Assembly (NCBI GenBank): GCA_023392185.1
Contig: JAEVZP010000229.1
Span: forward strand, 1 to 30,896
Source: Bacteroidota bacterium
GTDB taxonomy: Bacteria; Bacteroidota; Bacteroidia; Chitinophagales; Chitinophagaceae
Direction of reading: 5' to 3'
DNA: 30,896 nt
This document shows positions 1 to 6,751 of the stretch, piece after piece. A program made the translations under genes and the position numbers. The notes under the pieces are model-generated. The model worked only from the letters and a program-made list of their open reading frames with translations. It made no database searches and was not told where the DNA came from. Every line of letters begins with the position of its first letter. Within the stretch, counting starts at the first letter, position 1.

Positions 1-332
1 TTTCCGGCTTTTTTAAAGTTGTAGGCGAGCTTTCCAAAATTCGCCGCGTGATTTCCAAGAAAATGCCCGATGCGCCACATGAAGTCATGCTGGTGCTCGA
101 CGGCAGCACGGGCCAGAATGCGCTGGAACAGGCCAAGCAATTCACCGCCGCAACCGAGGTTTCTTCCATGGCGATTACCAAGCTCGACGGCACCGCCAAA
201 GGCGGTGTGGTGCTGGCTATTGCCCATAAGTTTGGCATTCCGGTGAAATACATTGGTGTGGGCGAGAAAATGGAGCACCTGCAAATCTTCCACAAGGAAG
301 ATTTTGTGGACAGCCTGTTTTCATTGCAGTAA
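1..332 (+). CDS. ftsY: FtsY, signal recognition particle receptor GTPase (3' part only)
   Basis: The 5' end lies outside the window; the first whole codon is at 3-5 and the stop is TAA at 330-332. FtsY is the membrane-associated GTPase that docks the SRP-ribosome complex to the Sec translocon. The visible part is the C-terminal half of the NG domain: LDGSTGQNALEQAKQF (the DGxxGQ region), then the guanine-specificity motif in ITKLDGTAKGG, and the closing GIPVKYIGVGEKMEHLQIF helix region. The sequence TKLDGTAKGG separates FtsY from its paralogue Ffh, which has TKLDGDARGG, and there is no methionine-rich M domain after the GTPase. The gene ends 48 bp before the next gene on the same strand; no clear terminator hairpin is visible between them. 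Confidence 0.93.
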   Translation, partial: SGFFKVVGELSKIRRVISKKMPDAPHEVMLVLDGSTGQNALEQAKQFTAATEVSSMAITKLDGTAKGGVVLAIAHKFGIPVKYIGVGEKMEHLQIFHKEDFVDSLFSLQ

Positions 333-364
333 AAAGAATAAGGTCATTTCGCAGCGCTGCCCCC

Positions 365-372
365 TACTTTCG
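365..372 (+). promoter_or_regulatory. Candidate Bacteroidota -7 box TACTTTCG
   Basis: TACTTTCG matches the Bacteroidota -7 consensus TAnnTTTG at all but one position. It ends only 8 nt before the ATG at 381. No convincing -33 TTG is visible. If active, the transcript would have almost no leader. Confidence 0.35.
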
Positions 373-380
373 CGGGCGCT

Positions 381-1694
381 ATGCGCTTTGGGCTTTTCAT
401 TCTCTTCCTGCTTCTTTTTCCGGCAGGCGCATTCTCTCAATATTTTCCTCCCACTCCGGAGCGCGCCCCCTGCATCCGCCTGTTTCCGGACGTTTCGGAC
501 GCTTATCAGATCCGCATCAACATGATTGCTTCTGCTCAAAAGGAAGTGCTCATGAGCTATTATTATTTTGAGGACGCCGAAAAACCTTTCTACATTCTGG
601 CCCTGCTGCAACAACTGCGGCAGCGCGGCGTGCGGGTGAAGTTGCTTGTTGACGGCATGACCAACAAAATCGATGAATCGGCACTGCAATACCTGGAAGA
701 ACAGGGGCTGGAAATCAAAGTTTTTAACCCTACCCGCTTTTCCCGGATGCTGCGACTGGATCGCCGGATGCACGATAAATACCTGATCATCGACCGAAAA
801 TACCTGCTCGTCGGCGGGCGCAATATCTCGTCCAAATATTTTGAAGGCGATCTGGAAAAGAAAGGTTGTTTCTACGACATCGACGCATTTTTTGAAGGAG
901 GCCCGGCCATAGAAGCCGCCGACTATTTCGACAAGCGCTGGGAATCAGACTGGGTAGAAGCACCCCGCCACAAGTACAAGCGCTTCGACCCGGCACTTTT
1001 TGAAGATATTCAGGTCAAAACGCTGGCGCAAATCGAAGTTCACAAAGCCGACACCCTCCGCGCAACAGTCAAAAACTACCTGAAGACCGCCTGCCGCGAT
1101 GTACACTTCATTGCCAACGACCCATACCTTGAAAAACGCAACCGGCCCGTAGAGGATGCGCATATCGAATTGGTCAGCAAAGCTCAAAAAGAAATTTTGA
1201 TTCAAAACGGGTATATCCTTTTCACCAGCCGCATGCGACGGGCCCTCAAAGAAGCCATTGCTCGGGGCGTGCGCGTAGAGGTAATCGCCAACTCGATGCA
1301 GTCGGTGGATATTCCCATTTCCTACGCGGCCTACCTGAACCTGCGCCACACGTATATGAAACGAGGCGTGCAGTTTTATGAATTTCACCACCACCAGACC
1401 ATGCATTCCAAAATCATGGTGGTGGATAGCCACGTGGCGGTTATTGGCAGTTTTAACCTCGACCCACGCTCGGCTTACCGGAACAGCGAAACAGTGGTTG
1501 TGGTCCGCGATGCACCTGCTGTTGAGGAAGCCCTCAAGTACTATTATCTTTCGAGAGGTTTTGCCACCGAAATTCTGCCCGACCGTTACCCAAAAGGACA
1601 TGACACTAAACACCCGAACACCACGCTGCAGCGCCGGGTTGCGGTGAGCGCCCTGCGGTTTACGGTTGCCCCGATCATCCGAAGCTTTCTCTAA
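381..1694 (+). CDS. Exported phospholipase D-family protein (cardiolipin synthase ClsC-like)
   Basis: 437 residues with two HKD motifs, the hallmark of the PLD superfamily. HKD1 is H131-x-K133-x4-D138 (HDKYLIID) and HKD2 is H342-x-K344-x4-D349 (HSKIMVVD). The second is followed by GSFNLDPRSAYRNSE, a string typical of ClsC/YmdC-type cardiolipin synthases and related periplasmic PLDs. Residues 1-19 form a hydrophobic signal peptide ending near AFSQ, so the protein is probably exported. Both catalytic motifs are intact. The family joins or hydrolyses phosphodiester bonds; phosphatidyl transfer to make cardiolipin is the likely reaction, but an exported phospholipase or nuclease cannot be excluded. 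The ATG at 381 fits the signal peptide. It is followed 51 bp later by the FemAB-like gene. Confidence 0.85.
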   Translation: MRFGLFILFLLLFPAGAFSQYFPPTPERAPCIRLFPDVSDAYQIRINMIASAQKEVLMSYYYFEDAEKPFYILALLQQLRQRGVRVKLLVDGMTNKIDESALQYLEEQGLEIKVFNPTRFSRMLRLDRRMHDKYLIIDRKYLLVGGRNISSKYFEGDLEKKGCFYDIDAFFEGGPAIEAADYFDKRWESDWVEAPRHKYKRFDPALFEDIQVKTLAQIEVHKADTLRATVKNYLKTACRDVHFIANDPYLEKRNRPVEDAHIELVSKAQKEILIQNGYILFTSRMRRALKEAIARGVRVEVIANSMQSVDIPISYAAYLNLRHTYMKRGVQFYEFHHHQTMHSKIMVVDSHVAVIGSFNLDPRSAYRNSETVVVVRDAPAVEEALKYYYLSRGFATEILPDRYPKGHDTKHPNTTLQRRVAVSALRFTVAPIIRSFL

Positions 1695-1714
1695 GGTTAA
1701 TTTTACGCCTCCGG

Positions 1715-1724
1715 TTTCCGGAAA
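1715..1724. repeat. TTTCCGGAAA palindrome, copy 1
   Basis: Perfect 10-bp palindrome in the 51-bp gap between the PLD gene and the FemAB-like gene, 20 bp after the PLD stop codon. Confidence 0.8.
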
Positions 1725-1745
1725 TTTCTTTCTTAAAAACGCATT

Positions 1746-2663
1746 TTGGAAACCGCGCTGCCCCCCAACCTGCCGCTCTTCCACCAGCCGTGGTGGCTGG
1801 ATGCAACAGGCCTGCCGTGGGCGGTAGCAACGGCCCAAAACGGCGATGCGATTTCCGGAATCTGGCCGTTTTTTTTGGAGAAAAAGTATGGCATATCCCT
1901 GCTGCGCAACCCGCCGCTGTGTCCGTATCTCGGGCCGTGGGTAGCGTTCCCGGCAGATTTAAAGGAAAGCAGAAAAGAATCCTTCGAACACCAAACAGTG
2001 GCATCTTTGCTGAAGCAGCTGCCACCGGCGCAGGTCGTTTCCACAGCACTTCTGCCCGGCCTGAAACAACTGGATGCCTTCGCGGAGCAAGGTTTTAAGG
2101 CTACAGTCCGCCAAACTTTTTTGCTTTCGCTGGAGGGCCTTTCAGAAACCGAATTGCTTCAGTGCCTGAGCCCTGATTACCGGCGGAATGTGCGCAAAGC
2201 AGCCGGCGAACTTCAAATCACCGACAGCCCGGAGGCTTTAGCGGATTTGTATCGGTTCAGCGCCGCAACGCTGGCCCGTAAAGGCCTGAAACCACATTTT
2301 TCGTTCGCCTACCTGCAAGGTCTTTTCAATGCTGCGCATGCCCGTGGCCAGGCTGCCCTGTGGACGGCCCGTAAAGGCGATGCGATACAAGCAGTGGTGT
2401 GGCACGTCTGGGACGCCGAGCGGTCCTACTACCTTATGGGCGCTAAAAATCCGGCTGTCCAGGATGCCCGCGCGTTAACGGCTCTTTTGTTTCATGCGAT
2501 GAACCACAGCCGGATTGGGGGGAAAAAAAACTTTGATTTTGAAGGCAGCATGGACCCCGGTGTAGCCCATTTTTTCCGGCATTTTGGTGGGCAGAAGGAA
2601 TTGTATCTGATTTTGGAGAAAGCCGATTCGCTGCTGTGGCGGATTAAAAACCGGCTTCTGTAA
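1746..2663 (+). CDS. FemAB/GNAT-fold acyltransferase-like protein
   Basis: 305 residues resembling the FemAB-like branch of the GNAT superfamily, common in Bacteroidota and often annotated FemX-like. Seen: an N-terminal FHQPWWLDAT segment (residues about 12-21), a central basic helix LSPDYRRNVRKA, and a C-terminal NFDFEGSMDPGVAHFFRHFGG signature (about residues 264-284), with the closing helix ending in WRIKNRLL. No signal peptide or membrane segment is present, so it is probably cytoplasmic. FemABX proteins transfer amino acids to peptidoglycan precursors, but single-copy members like this one have no proven substrate, so no precise function is claimed. The start is TTG at 1746; no in-frame ATG or GTG fits the conserved N-terminus better. 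It meets the next gene tail to tail with 6 bp between stop codons. Confidence 0.72.
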   Translation: METALPPNLPLFHQPWWLDATGLPWAVATAQNGDAISGIWPFFLEKKYGISLLRNPPLCPYLGPWVAFPADLKESRKESFEHQTVASLLKQLPPAQVVSTALLPGLKQLDAFAEQGFKATVRQTFLLSLEGLSETELLQCLSPDYRRNVRKAAGELQITDSPEALADLYRFSAATLARKGLKPHFSFAYLQGLFNAAHARGQAALWTARKGDAIQAVVWHVWDAERSYYLMGAKNPAVQDARALTALLFHAMNHSRIGGKKNFDFEGSMDPGVAHFFRHFGGQKELYLILEKADSLLWRIKNRLL

Positions 2664-2669
2664 AGGCTT

Positions 2670-3968
2670 TTATTTTGGGGAATTTAAGAGCGCGCCGCGC
2701 ACGGCTTCTTCCGAAAAAAACAAGAACGGAAAGGCTGTAGTTTGCGTCAGAGAAAAGCCGGTTTCTGCTTCCGGGACCAGTTGTACATAAGGCCTGGGGC
2801 TAAAAGCTTTTGCCAGGTCCTTAGGAATTTCCCGGGATACGGAAGCCGTCTGCCATTCAAAAAACTCGCCCAGCCGCCCTTTGAATTGCATTCCCGGCGC
2901 AATGCGGTCATAATCCCGGAAATTGTGGCTGAAATAGTCGTTGTAATAACCATGTGCAAGCTGGGATAAGAACCATTTGTCGCCCAGCTGCATATACTGA
3001 ACATCGAGCTGCCCGGTGACCAGCTCCCGGCTCCACTTCCGCGAGGCGGGCACCCAGTTATTCATGTGGTAATAGTCGAAGCCCGGCAGGCGGCGTGCCT
3101 TGCGGCTGATGCGCTTGAAAGCAAAGGATTTCCGGTCGATGATCAAGGTTCCGGTTTCGATGCTTTCCCGGAGAGCAGAACGGGTCGCGAATTTTTGGCT
3201 AAAGCCATGGTCTTCGCTGGAAAGCGCCGAGGTATAATAAATCCGGTACTCGTCCGGCCCGGAATAGGTGCTGTCGAACCGGAACTCGCTCCTATCCAGC
3301 AATCGCCCGCTAAACGAGCTGTGAGAAAGAAAATACACCGGGTCTTCCTCGAAAAGCTGTTCGGAAAGGCCTTCCCGGATGTCTACATCTTCGATTTTGG
3401 TGCGCGTCAGGCTGCTCTTTTTTGAACTCAGAACTGCGAAAAGCAAATCGGCGGATAACATGTTTTTCTTTTTCCCGGGAAGGATTGCCGCGGCCACCTG
3501 CGCCTCCACCAGGTTCTGAAACTGTGCGCCGCTTTGTTGGTATTGCCGGTAATGACCGTAATACACATAAGTATTGGCCGGATAGTTCTGTGGAATCGCT
3601 TCAATTGCTTTCAGAACCACCTGCCGGGCCGTCAATCCGCGAATGGTCGCTGCTGCAAGGTCAAAATCTTTTGGAATCACCCTTAGCTCCAGCAAACCGG
3701 CCGATTGGGGAAAGATTTCGTAACTCGTATCCACGCCCAGCGCCTTGACGGTCAGGGTAATCGTTTCTATCTCTTCGGCTACAACGAAGTAAAAATTTCC
3801 GGTGCTGTCGGTAATCAACTGATTTTGAAGGCTCGCTGCACCCACCGCTGCCCCGGCCACCGGCTCGCCGGTAAAGGCGTTTTTTACGGTGCCCCGCATT
3901 TCATTTTGAGCCTGAGCCGCAAAGCTGGCTACAAGCAGCGTCCCCAAAAAGCCTAAACGGGTTCCCAT
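2670..3968 (-). CDS. Exported protein with CarboxypepD_reg-like domain
   Basis: 432 residues. A signal peptide covers residues 1-20 (hydrophobic core then AAQAQ). It is followed by a carboxypeptidase-regulatory-like beta-sandwich at about 22-95, recognisable from MRGTVKNAFTGEPVAGAAV and ITDSTGNFYF. This Ig-like fold occurs at the N-terminus of many Bacteroidota outer-membrane and secreted proteins. The rest (about 100-432), with ARQVVLKAIEAIPQNYP and many aromatic residues, resembles a Bacteroidota-specific family with no assigned role. There is no TonB plug or barrel signature and the length is far below SusC proteins. It lies tail to tail with the FemAB-like gene. The ATG at 3968 gives the signal peptide directly. 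Location is probably periplasm or outer membrane (inference). Confidence 0.75.
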   Translation of the reverse strand: MGTRLGFLGTLLVASFAAQAQNEMRGTVKNAFTGEPVAGAAVGAASLQNQLITDSTGNFYFVVAEEIETITLTVKALGVDTSYEIFPQSAGLLELRVIPKDFDLAAATIRGLTARQVVLKAIEAIPQNYPANTYVYYGHYRQYQQSGAQFQNLVEAQVAAAILPGKKKNMLSADLLFAVLSSKKSSLTRTKIEDVDIREGLSEQLFEEDPVYFLSHSSFSGRLLDRSEFRFDSTYSGPDEYRIYYTSALSSEDHGFSQKFATRSALRESIETGTLIIDRKSFAFKRISRKARRLPGFDYYHMNNWVPASRKWSRELVTGQLDVQYMQLGDKWFLSQLAHGYYNDYFSHNFRDYDRIAPGMQFKGRLGEFFEWQTASVSREIPKDLAKAFSPRPYVQLVPEAETGFSLTQTTAFPFLFFSEEAVRGALLNSPK

Positions 3969-3990
3969 AAAAACGGGTTTTTATATTCCT

Positions 3991-3998
3991 TAAAGGTA
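3991..3998 (-). promoter_or_regulatory. Candidate -7 box TACCTTTA
   Basis: On the minus strand TACCTTTA differs from TAnnTTTG only in its last base. It lies 22 nt upstream of the ATG at 3968, a normal distance. Confidence 0.4.
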
Positions 3999-4093
3999 AA
4001 GGTTTTTGGGGATGTGATGAGGTATCAGATGGTGAAGAAATATAGTAAAGGCAAACCCCATGGGCTCTACAATTCGAAACGCGCTTACCGAAA

Positions 4094-4280
4094 TTTCCGG
4101 AAAATTTCAGGACCTGACAGGTGGAGGCTGGAACGGAGTGGAGGCCGCTGATGCCTGTCAGGTCCGAGACACAAATTCTGGGTAACCGGATTTCCGGAAA
4201 ATCCAGCCGACAACTCAACTGACCTGACAGGCATCCTATGCTTCGCTCCGGACCTGTCAGGTCCGGAATATTTCCGGAAA
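4094..4280. repeat. BIME-like composite of two inverted GACCTGACAGG hairpins and three TTTCCGGAAA palindromes
   Basis: This fills most of the 312-bp non-coding gap 3969-4280. Unit A (4110-4165) has perfect 12-bp arms: GGACCTGACAGG at 4110-4121 and CCTGTCAGGTCC at 4154-4165. Unit B (4221-4264) is the same element reversed. Read on the minus strand, it again starts GGACCTGACAGGT and ends GATGCCTGTCAGGTC, with a different, shorter loop. TTTCCGGAAA occurs at 4094-4103, 4191-4200 and 4271-4280. The two outer copies each stand exactly 6 nt before the GGACCTGACAGGT end of their unit. The last copy touches the rarA stop codon. The layout resembles REP/BIME pairs; no transposase is nearby. Confidence 0.8.
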
Positions 4281-5552
4281 TCAGTACCCGTATTTTCCAG
4301 CCCAGCAACGCCGCAGATAGGCCCTGAGGCGCGCCTCGGCTTCACTGTCACCGGGCGTGTAGAGCGCCGTTCCGGAAAGCGCATCGGGCAGGTATTCCTG
4401 CTGCACAAAATTTCCGGAAAAATCATGCGCATACTGGTAGCCGGAGCCATAGTCCATTTGCCGCATCAGGTGGGTGGGCGCGTTGCGCAGGTGGAGCGGA
4501 ACAGGCAGATCGCCGCTTTTTTTCACCAGCGCTTCTGCATCGTTTATCGCTTTATAAGAAGCGTTGCTTTTGGGAGAAGACGCCAAGTACGTAGCGCACT
4601 GGGAAAGAATAATCCGGCTTTCGGGCCAGCCTATGAGCTGGACGGCCTGAAAAGTGGTAGTTGCCATCAGTAAGGCGTTGGGGTTGGCATTGCCAATGTC
4701 CTCGCTTGCCAGAATCACCATGCGGCGGGCGATAAACTTCGGGTCTTCCCCACCCGCGATCATCCGCGCCATCCAGTAAAGCGCCCCGTTCGGGTCAGAG
4801 CCGCGCAGACTTTTGATAAAAGCCGAGATAATATCATAGTGCTGCTCGCCGCTTTTGTCGTAGCGCGCCGCTTTGTGCTGGAGCACTTCGCGCACCTGCT
4901 CGTTGGTCAGGAGGCGGGTTTCTGCCGGCATTGCCGAAACCGCCAGTTCCAATAAATTCAGCAGCCGCCGCGCGTCGCCCCCACTGCCGGAAAGCAAGGC
5001 GTCCCACTCCCCGATTTGAACCTTCTGCGCCCGCAGCCAGTCGTCTTTTTGGAGCGCCGTTTGAACCAGTTTTTTCAGGTCTTCTTCTGAAAGACTTTTC
5101 AGGGTATAAACCTGACAGCGGCTCAACAGTGCGGGAATCACTTCAAACGATGGATTTTCGGTCGTCGCGCCAATGAGGGTGATAATGCCTTTTTCGACTG
5201 CGCCGAGCAGGGAATCCTGCTGCGCTTTGTTGAACCGGTGGATTTCATCGATAAAAACCAACGCATGGCCGGCAAAGCGAGCCTGTTCGATTACAGCGCG
5301 CACGTCTTTTACGCCGCTGTCGATGGCGCTGAGTGTAAAGAAAGGCAGCTCCAGATTTTGGGCAATGATATGGGCCAATGTCGTTTTGCCCACTCCGGGC
5401 GGCCCCCAGAAAAGAATGGAAGCCGGCTTTTTTTGCTGGAGCAGTGTGTAGAGCACTTTTCCGGGCCCCACCAGGTGTTCCTGACCAATAAAATCGCTTA
5501 TTTGCTTTGGGCGCAGGCGCTCAGCAAGGGGCGTCGTAGGCGGATTTTGCAC
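4281..5552 (-). CDS. rarA: RarA (MgsA) replication-associated recombination AAA+ ATPase
   Basis: About 423 residues from the chosen start. RarA/MgsA is a clamp-loader-like AAA+ ATPase acting at stalled replication forks, the bacterial homologue of yeast Mgs1 and human WRNIP1. Seen: the family N-terminus PLAERLRPKQISDFIGQEHL, Walker A GPPGVGKTT at about 50-58, Walker B with the family string FIDEIHRFNKAQQDSLL, sensor 1 GATTENPSFEV, and the C-terminal tetramerisation region containing MARMIAGGEDPKFIARRM and ASEDIGNANP. I chose GTG at 5550-5552 (MQNPPTTPLAER); an upstream TTG at 5574-5576 would add eight residues not typical of the family. It is divergent from the thioredoxin-fold gene. The stop codon abuts a TTTCCGGAAA palindrome. 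Confidence 0.95.
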   Translation of the reverse strand: MQNPPTTPLAERLRPKQISDFIGQEHLVGPGKVLYTLLQQKKPASILFWGPPGVGKTTLAHIIAQNLELPFFTLSAIDSGVKDVRAVIEQARFAGHALVFIDEIHRFNKAQQDSLLGAVEKGIITLIGATTENPSFEVIPALLSRCQVYTLKSLSEEDLKKLVQTALQKDDWLRAQKVQIGEWDALLSGSGGDARRLLNLLELAVSAMPAETRLLTNEQVREVLQHKAARYDKSGEQHYDIISAFIKSLRGSDPNGALYWMARMIAGGEDPKFIARRMVILASEDIGNANPNALLMATTTFQAVQLIGWPESRIILSQCATYLASSPKSNASYKAINDAEALVKKSGDLPVPLHLRNAPTHLMRQMDYGSGYQYAHDFSGNFVQQEYLPDALSGTALYTPGDSEAEARLRAYLRRCWAGKYGY

Positions 5553-5583
5553 GATTTTACAACCTCTTTTTTCCAAAGGTCGT

Positions 5584-5591
5584 TATCTTCG
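5584..5591 (+). promoter_or_regulatory. Candidate -7 box TATCTTCG
   Basis: TATCTTCG is one mismatch from TAnnTTTG and ends 4 nt before the ATG at 5596, in the short divergent gap with rarA. If real, the mRNA would be leaderless or nearly so. Confidence 0.3.
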
Positions 5592-5595
5592 GGAG

Positions 5596-6126
5596 ATGAA
5601 TCGCCCTCTTCTTTATGCCGGCCTTTGCCTGCTGACACTTGCTTCCTTTTCCCCCCAGAAAAAGAAAAAAGGTGCAGCCGTTCAAAACACGGTTTCAACG
5701 ACCGATTACAAAGCAGTTGGGGGCCCCCTGCCCGAGCTGCGGGTGGTGAGTCCCAAGGGCAGGGTGATTACCGGAAAAGACATAGACACTTCCGGTAATT
5801 TCTTTCTAATGATGTTTAACCCTACCTGCGGCCATTGTGAAGACGTGACCCGGATGCTGGCCAAAAATCTGGATCAGTTTCGGGAGGGGCAGATTTTGCT
5901 GGTGGCCGGCGATGCGATGATGCCTTATATGGATTATTTCAACGCCACGACTAAGGTATTTGATTATCCTAAAATATGGTTGGGCGTAGATAGTTCTAAA
6001 ATTATTGAAAAAACATTTGTTTATAACTCGCTTCCGCAGGTTAATATTTATAACAAGAATCGGAAGCTGGTGAAGATTTTCACCGGCGAGGTTCCATTAG
6101 ACTCGCTCCGGCCTTACATCCGGTAA
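5596..6126 (+). CDS. Exported thioredoxin-fold protein with CGHC motif
   Basis: 176 residues. Residues 1-18 are a signal peptide or short lipid-free export signal (LLYAGLCLLTLASF), then a basic linker QKKKKG. The body is a TlpA/AhpC-type thioredoxin fold: the beta strand FFLMMFNPTC leads into the active site C78-G79-H80-C81, and the cis-proline region is represented by SLPQVNIYNK. CGHC is the pair found in eukaryotic protein disulfide isomerase and in several bacterial TlpA/ResA-like thiol oxidoreductases. It probably works on thiols or disulfides in the periplasm; reductase versus isomerase cannot be told from sequence. It is divergent from rarA and convergent (23 bp apart) with the next gene. 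Confidence 0.75.
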   Translation: MNRPLLYAGLCLLTLASFSPQKKKKGAAVQNTVSTTDYKAVGGPLPELRVVSPKGRVITGKDIDTSGNFFLMMFNPTCGHCEDVTRMLAKNLDQFREGQILLVAGDAMMPYMDYFNATTKVFDYPKIWLGVDSSKIIEKTFVYNSLPQVNIYNKNRKLVKIFTGEVPLDSLRPYIR

Positions 6127-6149
6127 GCAGCGCTCCGCTCTGAAATGTT

Positions 6150-6620
6150 TTACTGCACCTGGGACTTTACAAAGTCGCGTACCTTTCGGACATACACAAA
6201 ATAGCCGGTTTCCAGGCGGATCCACATAATCAGGAAGACCAAAAGGCCGATGCCGATCAAGGGCAAAGTATAAAGGCTGTATTCCGCCTGCCCGCGCGCA
6301 TAGCCGATAGCGCCGGCAATCATCATAAAAAGAGCGAAAAAGGTTACGAGCAACGGTCCACCCTGATCGATGCGGCGCATGTGGGAGAAAAGCGTCACGT
6401 CCGTCTTCTGATCGTTCCGGGCTTTTAGGTTGACGCGGGTCACCGGCAGGGTCTTGACCGCCTCCACTTCTTCGGCATGCGGTACAATCCGCAGCCCGTG
6501 GTCGGTATCTACGATTTCGAAATCAAGACCATGAACAGTAGTTCGGGTACCGAGCAACTTTCGCCGGATGGTGTCAGCCGGTTGAGCCGAGCTGAATCGA
6601 TAAGAGCGGTTGAAAAACAT
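6150..6620 (-). CDS. Hypothetical membrane protein with two TM segments
   Basis: 156 residues, family not recognised. Residues 1-85 are soluble and include short beta-rich stretches (LDFEIVDTDHGLRIVPH). Two hydrophobic helices follow, about 89-107 (LLVTFFALFMMIAGAIGYA) and 116-136 (LYTLPLIGIGLLVFLIMWI), and a short basic tail ends in VRKVRDFVKSQVQ. The ATG at 6620 is the only reasonable start. It lies downstream of, and on the same strand as, the DUF4175 gene with a 131-bp gap, so co-transcription is possible but unproven. The gap 6621-6751 is AT-rich and otherwise shows nothing clear. Confidence 0.6.
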   Translation of the reverse strand: MFFNRSYRFSSAQPADTIRRKLLGTRTTVHGLDFEIVDTDHGLRIVPHAEEVEAVKTLPVTRVNLKARNDQKTDVTLFSHMRRIDQGGPLLVTFFALFMMIAGAIGYARGQAEYSLYTLPLIGIGLLVFLIMWIRLETGYFVYVRKVRDFVKSQVQ

Positions 6621-6751
6621 AGGGCAGTTATTTTAAAGAAAGACAGCGCCTTTTTCGGCATTAAAATACTCTACTTCCTTTCATTTTGCAAACTTCATCA
6701 AATTATTTTTCTTTTTTCCTAAAAGTCCGTGCCTGTTACGCCCGGAAGTCA

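Noticed and set aside
945..1838. 297-codon minus-strand frame across the PLD gene and the start of the FemAB-like gene
   Set aside because: It overlaps two recognisable plus-strand genes and has no family features.
4094..4280. CRISPR array
   Set aside because: There are only two hairpin units, in opposite orientation with unequal spacing, and no cas gene; not direct repeats with spacers.
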